Assembly (NCBI RefSeq): GCF_947648125.1
Contig: NZ_CANSMR010000006.1
Location: 268,590-332,589 of the forward strand
DNA from: an uncultured Bradyrhizobium sp.
GTDB taxonomy: Bacteria; Pseudomonadota; Alphaproteobacteria; Rhizobiales; Xanthobacteraceae
DNA length: 64,000 nucleotides
Direction of reading: 5' to 3'
Shown one piece after another: positions 25,663 to 34,389 of the stretch. Position numbers and translations under genes: made by a program. The notes under the pieces are model-generated. The model saw nothing but the letters and a program-made list of their open reading frames with translations. It had not been told where the DNA came from and searched no databases. How positions within the stretch are numbered: position 1 is the first letter of the stretch; each line of letters starts with the position of its first letter.

Positions 25663-26877
25663 ATGGCAGAGCGTTTCGATCGCATCTGGCACAACGCCCG
25701 GCTCGCCACGATGCGTGGCGATCGCGCCGATCTCGGCGAGATCGAGCAGGGCGTGATCGCGGCGCGCGGCGGCCGCATCGTCTATGCAGGCACGCAGTCC
25801 GACTTTCCGGTGAATGCAGACGCCGTCGAGCGGATCGACTGCGGCGGCCGCTGGATCACGCCGGGACTGGTCGATTGCCACACCCATCTCGTCTTTGGCG
25901 GCAATCGCGCGCACGAATTCGAGCTTCGTCTGAAAGGCGCGAGCTATGAGGAGATCGCGCGCGCTGGCGGCGGCATCGTCTCGACCGTTGCCGCAACGCG
26001 GAGCGCGACCGAGGCCGAGCTCGTCGCCGGCGCACTGCCGCGGCTGGACGCGCTGATCGGCGAAGGGGCGACCACCGTCGAGATCAAGTCCGGCTATGGC
26101 CTTAACGTCGAGACCGAGATGCGGCAGCTTGCGGCGGCACGCAGCCTCGGCCGCTTGCGGGAGGTTACGATCCGCACCTCTTTTTTGGGTGCTCACGCTT
26201 TGCCGCCCGAAGCCAATGGCGACAAGGACCGCTACATCGATCTGGTCTGCAACGAGATGCTGCCGGCCGTGGCCAAGGCCGGCCTTGCCGATGCCGTCGA
26301 CGGCTTCATGGAGGGCATCGCATTTTCCGGAGAGCAGACGGCTCGGGTGTTCGCGGCGGCACGTGCGCTCGGGCTGCCTGTCAAGCTTCATGCGGATCAG
26401 TTGTCGAATCTCGGCGGCGCGGCGCTCGCGGCACAATTCTCCGCGCTGTCAGCCGATCATCTGGAGCACACCGATGAAGCCGGTGCGGTTGCGATGGCAA
26501 AGGCCGGCACGGTTGCGGTGCTGCTGCCCGGTGCGTTCTATTTCATTCGCGAAACGCAGAAGCCACCGGTCGAGCTGTTCCGCAGCCACGGCGTCAACAT
26601 GGCGCTGGCGACCGACTGCAATCCCGGCAGTTCGCCGCTGACCTCGCTGCTGCTTGCGATGAATATGGGCGCGACGTTGTTCCGCATGACCGTTGCCGAA
26701 TGTCTTGCCGGGGTGACGCGGGAAGGCGCGCGCGCGCTCGGCGTGCTCGCCGAGACCGGCACGCTGGAGGCCGGCAAATGCTGCGATCTGGCGATCTGGG
26801 ACATCGAGCGTCCCGCCGAGCTGGTCTACCGCATCGGCTTCAATCCGCTGCACAGCCGGGTGTGGAGGGGCCAATGA
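25663..26877 (+). CDS. hutI: Imidazolonepropionase
   Basis: A 404-residue metal-dependent amidohydrolase that opens 4-imidazolone-5-propionate to formiminoglutamate, the third step of histidine degradation. The first metal motif is [10 protein letters not shown] (H73, H75), followed by [51 protein letters not shown] and [18 protein letters not shown] site precedes the ATG. Its stop overlaps the hutH start by four bases. Confidence 0.95.
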   Translation: MAERFDRIWHNARLATMRGDRADLGEIEQGVIAARGGRIVYAGTQSDFPVNADAVERIDCGGRWITPGLVDCHTHLVFGGNRAHEFELRLKGASYEEIARAGGGIVSTVAATRSATEAELVAGALPRLDALIGEGATTVEIKSGYGLNVETEMRQLAAARSLGRLREVTIRTSFLGAHALPPEANGDKDRYIDLVCNEMLPAVAKAGLADAVDGFMEGIAFSGEQTARVFAAARALGLPVKLHADQLSNLGGAALAAQFSALSADHLEHTDEAGAVAMAKAGTVAVLLPGAFYFIRETQKPPVELFRSHGVNMALATDCNPGSSPLTSLLLAMNMGATLFRMTVAECLAGVTREGARALGVLAETGTLEAGKCCDLAIWDIERPAELVYRIGFNPLHSRVWRGQ

Positions 26878-28433
26878 GCGATCCGGATGTTCCGATTGTC
26901 GTGAAGCCCGGAACGGTCGGCCTCGACGTGCTGGCACGCGTGCTCGCCGGCGCACCCATCGTGCTCGATCCATCGTTCTGGCCGCTCGTCGAGGCGGCCG
27001 CGGAGATCGTGGCGAAGGCCGCGCGTATCGCCGTTCCCGTGTACGGCATCAATACCGGCTTCGGGAAGCTGGCCTCGACGCGTATCGCGCCTGACCAGAC
27101 CGTGCTGCTTCAGCGCAACCTCATCCTGTCGCATTGCTGCGGAGTGGGCCCGGTCACGCCTGAGCCGATCGTGCGCCTGATGATGGCGTTGAAAGTGATA
27201 TCGCTCGGCCGTGGCGCGTCCGGCGTACGTCGCGACGTCATCGAGCAGTTGCAGGGCATGCTGGCGCGCGGCGTCTCACCGCTCGTGCCGCAGCAGGGCT
27301 CGGTCGGCGCCTCCGGCGATTTGGCGCCGCTCGCCCATATGACCGCAGTCATGATCGGGGAGGGGCAGGCATTCCTCGATGGCAAGATCGTGCCGGGTCA
27401 TGAGGCGCTTGCCGCTGCCGGTCTCGCGCCGCTGACGCTCGGTCCCAAGGAGGGACTCGCGCTGATCAACGGCACGCAATTCTCGACTGCCTATGCGATT
27501 TCCGGCCTGTTACGCGCGCATCGTCTCGCCTGTGCCGCACTGGTGACCGGCGCGCTGTCGGTCGATGCGGCGATGGCCTCCACGGTGCCGTTTCGTCCGG
27601 AGATCCAGTCCTTGCGGGGCCATGATGGGCAGATCGCTGCGGCTGCGGCCCTGACCGCCTTGCTCGACGGCAGCGACATCAGACAATCGCATCTCGAAGG
27701 CGATGAGCGCGTGCAGGACCCGTATTGCCTGCGTTGCCAGCCGCAGGTCGCGGGCGCCGTGCTCGACCTGCTGGCGCACGCCGCGCGCGGACTGACGATT
27801 GAGGCCAATGCGGTGACGGATAACCCGCTGGTCCTGGTCGAGACCGGCGAGATCGTCTCGGGCGGCAATTTTCATGCTGAGCCGGTGGCGTTCGCTGCCG
27901 ACCAGATCGCGCTGGCGCTTTCGGAGATCGGCGCGACCAGCGAGCGCCGGATCGCGACCCTCGTCGATCCCGCGCTGAACTTCGGCTTGCCGCCGTTCCT
28001 GACACCCGAGCCCGGCATCAACTCCGGGTTCATGATCGCCGAGGTGACGGCGGCGGCGCTCTATGCCGAGAACAAGCAGCGCGCGATGCCGTGCTCGATC
28101 GATTCCACGCCGACCAGCGCCAACCAGGAGGATCACGTCTCGATGGCCGCGCACGCCGCGCGCCGGCTGTCCGACATGGCCGACAATCTCGCGGCCATCC
28201 TTGGCATCGAGCTTTTGGTCGCCGCGCAGGGCATCACGCTGCGCGCCCCGCATTCGACCAGCGCGCCGCTCGCTGCGGTGATTGCCGCATTGCGCGAGCA
28301 CGTTCCGGCGCTCGCCGCGGACCGCTACATGGCCGACGATCTCGCGCGCGCCGCGTCGCTGGTCGAAGCTGACGCGTTGCCCGCCGCTGCGATCGCAGTC
28401 CTTTCGTCCGATCCGTTTCCAAAACTTGCTTAG
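26874..28433 (+). CDS. hutH: Histidine ammonia-lyase
   Basis: A 519-residue lyase that removes ammonia from histidine to give urocanate. The MIO cofactor would form from A146-S147-G148 in [14 protein letters not shown]. Other conserved parts are [12 protein letters not shown] (Y57) and [16 protein letters not shown], with a late [10 protein letters not shown]. The ATG at 26874 overlaps the hutI stop. Length is typical. Confidence 0.96.
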   Translation: MSDPDVPIVVKPGTVGLDVLARVLAGAPIVLDPSFWPLVEAAAEIVAKAARIAVPVYGINTGFGKLASTRIAPDQTVLLQRNLILSHCCGVGPVTPEPIVRLMMALKVISLGRGASGVRRDVIEQLQGMLARGVSPLVPQQGSVGASGDLAPLAHMTAVMIGEGQAFLDGKIVPGHEALAAAGLAPLTLGPKEGLALINGTQFSTAYAISGLLRAHRLACAALVTGALSVDAAMASTVPFRPEIQSLRGHDGQIAAAAALTALLDGSDIRQSHLEGDERVQDPYCLRCQPQVAGAVLDLLAHAARGLTIEANAVTDNPLVLVETGEIVSGGNFHAEPVAFAADQIALALSEIGATSERRIATLVDPALNFGLPPFLTPEPGINSGFMIAEVTAAALYAENKQRAMPCSIDSTPTSANQEDHVSMAAHAARRLSDMADNLAAILGIELLVAAQGITLRAPHSTSAPLAAVIAALREHVPALAADRYMADDLARAASLVEADALPAAAIAVLSSDPFPKLA

Positions 28434-28451
28434 CCGACAGGGACATCCGTC

Positions 28452-30122
28452 ATGAACCGCCGACTGGATAACGAACGTATCATCCGCGCGCCCCGCGGCA
28501 CCGAGATCAGCGCGAAGAGCTGGCTGACCGAAGCGCCGCTGCGCATGCTGATGAACAATCTGGATCCGGATGTCGCCGAGCGTCCGAGCGAGCTTGTGGT
28601 CTATGGCGGCATCGGGCGTGCGGCGCGCGACTGGGAGAGCTTTGACCGGATCGCCGCCTCTCTGCGCAAGCTCGAAGGCGACCAGACGCTGCTGGTGCAA
28701 TCCGGCAAGCCAGTCGGCATTTTCCGCACCCATGCGGATGCGCCACGCGTCCTGATCGCGAATTCGAATCTGGTGCCGCATTGGGCGACGCTCGATCATT
28801 TCAACGAGCTCGATCGCCAGGGCCTGATGATGTTCGGCCAGATGACGGCAGGCTCCTGGATCTATATCGGCAGCCAGGGGATCGTGCAGGGGACCTATGA
28901 GACGTTTGTCGAGGTCGGCCGCCGGCATTATGGCGGCAGTCTCGCCGGCAAATGGATCCTCACGGCGGGCCTTGGCGGCATGGGGGGCGCCCAGCCGCTG
29001 GCCGCGACCATGGCCGGCGCCTCGATGCTCGCCGTCGAATGTCAACCGAGCCGCATCGAGATGCGGCTGCGCACGGGTTATCTCGATCGGCAGGCGACGA
29101 CGCTCGATGAAGCATTGGCGATCATTGCCGACGCGGCCAAGACGCGGAAGCCGGTGTCGGTCGGCCTGCTCGGCAATGCGGCCGAGATATTTCCCGAACT
29201 GGTGCGACGCGGCGTGCGGCCGGACATCGTCACCGATCAGACCAGTGCGCATGATCCGATCAACGGTTATCTGCCCAAGGGATGGACCCTCGTCGACTGG
29301 GAGACGCGGCGCGCCGCCGATCCGAAGGCGGTCGAGACGGCGGCCAAGACCTCGATGGTCGATCACGTGCAGGCCATGCTGGATTTCCACGCGCAGGGAA
29401 TTCCGACGCTCGACTATGGCAACAACATCCGCCAGATGGCCAAGGACATGGGCCTGAAGCAGGCGTTCGATTTCCCGGGTTTCGTTCCGGCCTATATTCG
29501 TCCGCTCTTCTGTCGCGGCGTGGGGCCATTCCGATGGGCGGCGCTGTCGGGCGATTCCGAGGACATCTACAAGACCGACGCCAAGGTCAAGGAGCTGATG
29601 CCGAACGACAGCCACCTGCACAACTGGCTCGACATGGCGAAGGCACGCATCAAGTTTCAAGGGCTGCCGGCGCGCATCTGCTGGGTCGGGCTCGGCGACC
29701 GCCATCGGCTTGGCCTTGCCTTCAACGAGATGGTGGCGCGTGGCGAGCTCAAGGCGCCGATCGTGATCGGCCGCGATCACCTCGACAGCGGGTCGGTAGC
29801 AAGCCCGAACCGCGAGACCGAGGCGATGCGCGACGGCTCCGATGCGGTGTCCGATTGGCCGTTGCTCAATGCGCTGCTCAACTGTGCGAGCGGCGCCACC
29901 TGGGTGTCGCTGCACCATGGCGGCGGCGTCGGCATCGGCTATTCGCAGCATGCCGGCATGGTGATCGTGGCGGACGGCACGCCGGAGGCGGCGCGCCGGC
30001 TCGAACGCGTGCTGTGGAACGACCCGGCCACCGGCGTCATGCGCCACGCCGACGCCGGCTATGAAACCGCGATCGAATGCGCCCGCGCCAACGGGCTCGA
30101 TCTGCCGAGCCTGCGCGCCTGA
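28452..30122 (+). CDS. hutU: Urocanate hydratase
   Basis: A 556-residue urocanase that hydrates urocanate to imidazolonepropionate using tightly bound NAD. The dinucleotide-binding segment [10 protein letters not shown] is at 173-182, and the active-site region has [17 protein letters not shown]. It lies 18 bases after hutH. The operon order hutI-hutH-hutU is complete for the first three chemical steps, with hutF on the other strand supplying the fourth. Confidence 0.96.
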   Translation: MNRRLDNERIIRAPRGTEISAKSWLTEAPLRMLMNNLDPDVAERPSELVVYGGIGRAARDWESFDRIAASLRKLEGDQTLLVQSGKPVGIFRTHADAPRVLIANSNLVPHWATLDHFNELDRQGLMMFGQMTAGSWIYIGSQGIVQGTYETFVEVGRRHYGGSLAGKWILTAGLGGMGGAQPLAATMAGASMLAVECQPSRIEMRLRTGYLDRQATTLDEALAIIADAAKTRKPVSVGLLGNAAEIFPELVRRGVRPDIVTDQTSAHDPINGYLPKGWTLVDWETRRAADPKAVETAAKTSMVDHVQAMLDFHAQGIPTLDYGNNIRQMAKDMGLKQAFDFPGFVPAYIRPLFCRGVGPFRWAALSGDSEDIYKTDAKVKELMPNDSHLHNWLDMAKARIKFQGLPARICWVGLGDRHRLGLAFNEMVARGELKAPIVIGRDHLDSGSVASPNRETEAMRDGSDAVSDWPLLNALLNCASGATWVSLHHGGGVGIGYSQHAGMVIVADGTPEAARRLERVLWNDPATGVMRHADAGYETAIECARANGLDLPSLRA

Positions 30123-30128
30123 GATAAC

Positions 30129-30164
30129 GTTGGCGAGAAGCCGCTGATGGTGGTTCTCGCCAAC
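30129..30164. terminator. 11-bp hairpin between convergent hutU and binding-protein gene
   Basis: GTTGGCGAGAA (30129-30139) pairs perfectly with TTCTCGCCAAC (30154-30164). It lies seven bases after the hutU stop and just before the end of the convergent binding-protein gene. It could act on both transcripts. Confidence 0.55.
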
Positions 30165-30169
30165 CCGCC

Positions 30170-31381
30170 TCAATCGGCCGACAGCGGCTCGCCGGTCAGC
30201 GACCAGCTCTCGCCGTCGAACGTCGCGATCCGCAACGTCCTGAACGGCGTGTAGTCGCCGGGCCGGGTGCTGATCGAGACGCCCGGAAGCATCATCGGCA
30301 GCCGCTCGCCGTTCAGCGACGTCGCCTGCTTGATCAGGTTCTCGCGGGTGAGATCGTCGCCGCATTTGCGCAACGCCAGCTCCACGGCGTGCACGTTCAT
30401 ATAGGCAACCAGCACCGAATAGTCGTCCGGGTTGGCCGAAGCTGCGTACGTCTTCAGGAAATCCTTGTAGGCCTTGACCTCGTCGTCTTTGGCCCAGGCC
30501 GGGTCGCCGGGCTGCTTGAGGAACTGGGTGGTGACCAGCCCCTTCGATGCTTCGAGGCCCGCGGGCTTCAGGATGGTTTCAACCGATGCCGTCGAGCCGC
30601 CGATCACGTGCAGCGGTTTCCAGCCGAGCTCGTAGACCTTGCGGATCGATTGCGCGGCGGCCTTCGATGACGACTGCTCGATCAGCGTGTCGACGCCGGC
30701 GGCCTTCAGCTGGACGATCTGCGAGTCGATCGTCGGGTCGGCAAGTTCGTAGGAGGCCTGGGCGACGATCAGCTCGGCCTTCGGACCGAGACCGGCGCGG
30801 AGGCCCTTGAGATAATCCTTGCCGTAGTCGTCATTCTGGTAGAGCACGCCGATCTTGGCGTCGGGTTTTGCGCGCAGGATGTACTTGGCGATCACGCGGC
30901 CTTCGGTTTCGAAGTCCGGATAGAGCGGGATCGTCCACGGGAAAGTTTTGGGATCGTTGAAGCGGCGTCCGCCTGCGGTGATGAAGAGCTGCGGCACCTG
31001 CTTGGCGTTGAGGTATTTCTGGATCGCGACGTTGGGCGCGGTGCCGATCGTGCCGACCTCGGCCAATATGCCGACGTCCTCGATCAGCTTGCGGGATTGC
31101 TCGACCGCCTTCGGCGCGCTGTAGGCGTTGTCGAGCTGGGTGAAGTTGATCTTGCGTCCGTTGATGCCGCCCTTCGTATTCAGCATCTCGAAATAGCCGA
31201 CCACGGCGCGCCCGGCGCCGGCGCCGAACGCGGAGGCGGGACCGCTCAGCGGCGTCGACTGGCCGAGCTTGATCTCGGTATCGCTGGCGCCTGGTCCATA
31301 GGCCTTCTGCGCGTAGGCAGGCGCCGCCAGCAGGGCTGACAGCGCGACGGCCGCCAAAGCCCGGTCGATGATGTGGTTCAA
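30170..31381 (-). CDS. Orphan ABC transporter substrate-binding protein (branched-chain type)
   Basis: A 403-residue periplasmic protein with a Sec signal (LAAVALSALLAAPAYA, then QKAYGPG). The LivJ/ANF-type ligand-binding core starts DTEIKLGQSTPLSGPASAFGAG and contains GKDYLKGLRAGLG. No permease or ATPase lies next to it, so it either shares a remote transporter or acts in sensing. It follows an acyl-CoA dehydrogenase on the same strand, which hints at a carboxylate or aromatic acid ligand. Ligand unknown. Confidence 0.88.
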   Translation of the reverse strand: MNHIIDRALAAVALSALLAAPAYAQKAYGPGASDTEIKLGQSTPLSGPASAFGAGAGRAVVGYFEMLNTKGGINGRKINFTQLDNAYSAPKAVEQSRKLIEDVGILAEVGTIGTAPNVAIQKYLNAKQVPQLFITAGGRRFNDPKTFPWTIPLYPDFETEGRVIAKYILRAKPDAKIGVLYQNDDYGKDYLKGLRAGLGPKAELIVAQASYELADPTIDSQIVQLKAAGVDTLIEQSSSKAAAQSIRKVYELGWKPLHVIGGSTASVETILKPAGLEASKGLVTTQFLKQPGDPAWAKDDEVKAYKDFLKTYAASANPDDYSVLVAYMNVHAVELALRKCGDDLTRENLIKQATSLNGERLPMMLPGVSISTRPGDYTPFRTLRIATFDGESWSLTGEPLSAD

Positions 31382-31426
31382 GGTCGTTTCTCCCTGTAAT
31401 TCGTTTCTTGTTGCAATCGATCTGCG

Positions 31427-32566
31427 CTAGAGCAGCAGCTCGCGGGCGATCACCACGCGCTGGATCTGGTTGGTGCCTTCGAAAATCTGCGTCAGCTTGG
31501 CGTCGCGCATCATGCGTTCGACCGGGTAGTCCATGGTGTAGCCGTAGCCGCCGAAGATCTGGACCGCGTCGGTCGTCACTTTCATGGCCATGTCGCTGCC
31601 GACGCATTTGGCCATGCTGGCAAGCGCGTTGAGCCGCTTCCAGTCGCCGGCATCGCCGGCGCGGGCGCATTCGTAGACCAGCGCGCGGGCCGCCTCGATT
31701 TGCATCGCCATGTCGGCGAGCATGAACTGCACGCCCTGGAATTCGGCGATCGGCTTTTTGAACTGCTTGCGCTCCTTGGCGTAGGCGATGCATGCATCGA
31801 GCGCACCTTGGGCGAGGCCGACCGACTGGGCGCCGATGGTCGGGCGGTTGAGGTCGAGCGCGCGCATCGACGCGCGAAAACCCTTGCCTTCCTCGCCGAC
31901 AAGGTTGTCGGCCGGCACCCGGACATTGTCGAAGAAGATCGGGGTGTTGGGGGCGCCGCGAAAGCCCATCTTGCGCTCGTGGCGGCCGAACGTAATGCCC
32001 GGCATTTTCTTCGGCTCGACGATGAAGGCGCTGATGCCATCGGCGCCGGCTCCGTCACTGGTCCGCGCCATCACCACGATGTAGTCGGCGACGACGCCGT
32101 AGCTGCACCATTGCTTGCGGCCGTTGAGGACATAGCTGTCGCCGTCCCTCCGGGCGCGGGTGTTGAGCGCGGCGACGTCGGAGCCGGCCTGTGGCTCCGA
32201 GATCGCGATCGCCGTGACCACACCACCCTCGGCGATGATCGGCAAATATTTCTTGCGCTGCTCTTCCGAGCCGAAATGCAGCAGCGGCATGATGAACATG
32301 GTGTTGAGGGCCGCGATCGATGCGCAGGCGGGCGAGACCTTCGATATCTCCTCGCGCGCAATGCAGGCCATGGTGAGGTTGCCGTTCGGGCCGCCATAGC
32401 GCTCCGGCACCCAGAGCTGCATCAGCCCCATCTCGCCGAACAGTTTGACCAGCTCGAGCGGGAAACGGTCGGTCTCGTCGATTTCGGCGGCGATCGGCGC
32501 CACATGCCTGGCGACCATCCTGCGCACGTTGTCGCGGAAGGCGACCTGCTCCTCGGAAAAACTCAT
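31427..32566 (-). CDS. Acyl-CoA dehydrogenase
   Basis: A 379-residue flavin-dependent acyl-CoA dehydrogenase. Family motifs are [41 protein letters not shown] and the C-terminal [17 protein letters not shown]; the EGT motif carries the catalytic base in short/medium-chain enzymes. The ATG at 32566 begins [16 protein letters not shown]; a longer frame upstream would enter the operator region. It is divergent from a FadR/GntR-type gene and co-directional with an orphan binding protein. Substrate chain type is unknown. Confidence 0.92.
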   Translation of the reverse strand: MSFSEEQVAFRDNVRRMVARHVAPIAAEIDETDRFPLELVKLFGEMGLMQLWVPERYGGPNGNLTMACIAREEISKVSPACASIAALNTMFIMPLLHFGSEEQRKKYLPIIAEGGVVTAIAISEPQAGSDVAALNTRARRDGDSYVLNGRKQWCSYGVVADYIVVMARTSDGAGADGISAFIVEPKKMPGITFGRHERKMGFRGAPNTPIFFDNVRVPADNLVGEEGKGFRASMRALDLNRPTIGAQSVGLAQGALDACIAYAKERKQFKKPIAEFQGVQFMLADMAMQIEAARALVYECARAGDAGDWKRLNALASMAKCVGSDMAMKVTTDAVQIFGGYGYTMDYPVERMMRDAKLTQIFEGTNQIQRVVIARELLL

Positions 32567-32612
32567 ACGGGCTCCCGTCTGTTTTCTTTGCCGGAAGCCA
32601 AAAAAGGGGCTT

Positions 32613-32633
32613 CCATTGAATGGGTGATCCATT
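32613..32633. promoter_or_regulatory. Double dyad, candidate FadR/GntR-family operator
   Basis: CCATT-G-AATGG (32613-32623) overlaps AATGG-GTGAT-CCATT (32619-32633) in the 81-base divergent gap between the acyl-CoA dehydrogenase and the GntR-type gene. The upstream dyad GGAAGCC/GGCTTCC (32593-32614) adds to it. Autoregulation by the adjacent GntR protein is the simplest reading. Confidence 0.5.
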
Positions 32634-32647
32634 TAATAATTCACCGC

Positions 32648-33514
32648 ATGAGCACCAAGTCAAGCCCTCGCGCGCCGCAGCGCCCCCGCACCGCCTCGCC
32701 GAACCGCAGGGAGCGGGCCACCGATCTTCGTGCGGCCGGCTCCGCGGCCGTGCCGACATTCAAGCCGATCCACACCAGGCGGACGTTCGAGGAGATCTGC
32801 GAGCGGATTCGCGAGCAGCTCGCGCTCGGCGTGCTGAAGCCCGGCGACAAGCTGCCGGCCGAGCGCGAGCTCGCCCAGCAGCTCGGCGTCAGCCGGAATG
32901 TGCTGCGGGAAGCGCTACGCAGCCTGGAGATGGCCGGCGTGCTGCGGCTGCAGAAGGGCGTCAAGGGCGGCGCCTTCATCCAGCAGGGCGACACCCGGCG
33001 CATGAACGAGGTCATGCGCGACATGCTGAGCCTCGGGACGATATCCGTGCGGGAATTGTCGGAAGCGCGGGTCCACGTGCTCGACCTTGTTGTGCAACTC
33101 GCGTGCGCAAATGCACGAAGGGGCGACCTCGATGCGCTGGAAGCCAATATCGAGCGAACGGAGCTTGCGACGAAGGAAGGTCGGCTGCTCGATCGGGTCG
33201 AATGCTCTCGCGAGTTCTACAAGCTGCTGGCTGCGTCGACTGGCAACAAGGTGATCGCGATGATCGTCGACTCGGTCACCGAGATCCACATGCGCTTCGT
33301 CTACGCCAAGGTCGCCTCGAGCGGGGTTGCGATGGCGCGGCTCGCCGAAAAGCGGCGGCAATTCCTGGCGGCGCTGAGCGAACGAAACGTGGCGCTGGCG
33401 AGCCGGCTGCTGCGTTCGCACCTGGAATCGGTGCAGCGCATGCTGGAGCAGGATCCGGGGGCCATGTCGCTTCACGTCGCATTAGCCGACGTGCAGCCCG
33501 GACTGCGCCGGTAG
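32648..33514 (+). CDS. GntR-family regulator, FadR/FCD type
   Basis: A 288-residue regulator. A basic N-terminal tail of about 40 residues is followed by a winged helix-turn-helix (TFEEICERIREQLALGVLKPGDKLPAERELAQQLGVSRNVLREALRSLEMAGVL) and an all-helical FCD effector domain. The ATG at 32648 is the first sensible start after the operator. FCD proteins usually sense organic acids or acyl-CoA. It sits between the acyl-CoA dehydrogenase it is divergent from and the enoyl-CoA hydratase operon downstream, so either may be a target. Confidence 0.9.
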   Translation: MSTKSSPRAPQRPRTASPNRRERATDLRAAGSAAVPTFKPIHTRRTFEEICERIREQLALGVLKPGDKLPAERELAQQLGVSRNVLREALRSLEMAGVLRLQKGVKGGAFIQQGDTRRMNEVMRDMLSLGTISVRELSEARVHVLDLVVQLACANARRGDLDALEANIERTELATKEGRLLDRVECSREFYKLLAASTGNKVIAMIVDSVTEIHMRFVYAKVASSGVAMARLAEKRRQFLAALSERNVALASRLLRSHLESVQRMLEQDPGAMSLHVALADVQPGLRR

Positions 33515-33570
33515 CGCGCCGCGCCGGCGAATAAATCAACACTCAAACAGCAATAACAACGGAGGCAAAC

Positions 33571-34380
33571 GTGTCCAACTACGCCAAGTATGAATGCCTG
33601 ACGGTCGAGGTCGCGGACAAGGTCGCGACCGTGACCTTGAACCGCCCGCAGGCGCGCAATGCCATCAACCAGAAGCTGATCCGCGAGTTGCGGACGATCT
33701 GGGACGACCTCGCCGACGATCACGCCGTCAATGCCGTGGTGCTGACCGGCGCCGGCGACTTCTTCAGCGTCGGTGGTGACGTGAAGGCGATGTCCGAACG
33801 GCCGGGCGGCGACGTGCTCGAGGAGGGCGAAGTCCACGATCCCATGATCAGCCGACGCGGCGTCACCCGCCAGCTCGAGCTCGACAAGCCGATCATTGCG
33901 GCGATCAACGGCGACGCCATCGGCTTGGCGGCGACCCATGCGCTGCTCTGCGACATCACCGTGATGGCCGAAGATGCCCGGATCGGCGACACCCACGTCT
34001 CGCGCGTCGGCCTGGTCGCGGGCGATGGCGGCACGGTGATCTGGCCCTTGCTGATCGGCATCAACAAGGCCAAGGAATTCCTGATCCGCGGCACGCTCCT
34101 GAAGGGCAAGGAGGCGGAACGGATCGGGCTGGTCAACCACGTCGCGCCGCGCGCGGAGGTGTTGGCCAAGGCCCGCGAGATTGCGGTCGAGCTCGCGAAC
34201 GGTCCGACCTGGGCCATTCGCTGGACCAAGCTGTCGATCAACCAGATCGTCAAGGAGCGCGTGAACATGTTGCTGGAGGCCTCGATGGCGCTGGAGCAGG
34301 TGACGTTCGAGACCGCCGACCACAAGGAGGCGACCATGTCGTTCAAGGAGAAGCGCAAGCCCAGGTTCGGCCAGGCATAG
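33571..34380 (+). CDS. Enoyl-CoA hydratase/isomerase family protein
   Basis: A 269-residue crotonase-fold protein. The oxyanion-hole regions are RPQARNAINQKLI with GDFFSVGGDVKAM, and a second at AAINGDAIGLAATHALLCD. DARIGDTHVSRVGLVAGDGGT follows. The GTG at 33571 is supported by GGAGG at 33561-33565. It starts a run of three same-strand genes (with the fused acyl-CoA dehydrogenase and a CoA-transferase), spaced 9 and 10 bases, so they form an operon. The exact reaction (hydration, isomerisation or other) is not determinable. Confidence 0.9.
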   Translation: MSNYAKYECLTVEVADKVATVTLNRPQARNAINQKLIRELRTIWDDLADDHAVNAVVLTGAGDFFSVGGDVKAMSERPGGDVLEEGEVHDPMISRRGVTRQLELDKPIIAAINGDAIGLAATHALLCDITVMAEDARIGDTHVSRVGLVAGDGGTVIWPLLIGINKAKEFLIRGTLLKGKEAERIGLVNHVAPRAEVLAKAREIAVELANGPTWAIRWTKLSINQIVKERVNMLLEASMALEQVTFETADHKEATMSFKEKRKPRFGQA

Positions 34381-34389
34381 GCTTGAGCC

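Noticed and set aside
18911-30122. Idea that FmdA formamidase serves the neighbouring hut pathway
   Set aside because: The hut cluster carries HutF, which makes formylglutamate and ammonia. Formamide arises only from the alternative formiminoglutamase, which is not seen, so the link is probably just neighbourhood.
27510-30365. A 951-codon open frame on the minus strand opposite hutH and hutU
   Set aside because: It is the mirror of strongly coding, high-GC third positions of two unmistakable genes, and its translation is rich in Arg, His and Asp repeats with no recognisable domain.
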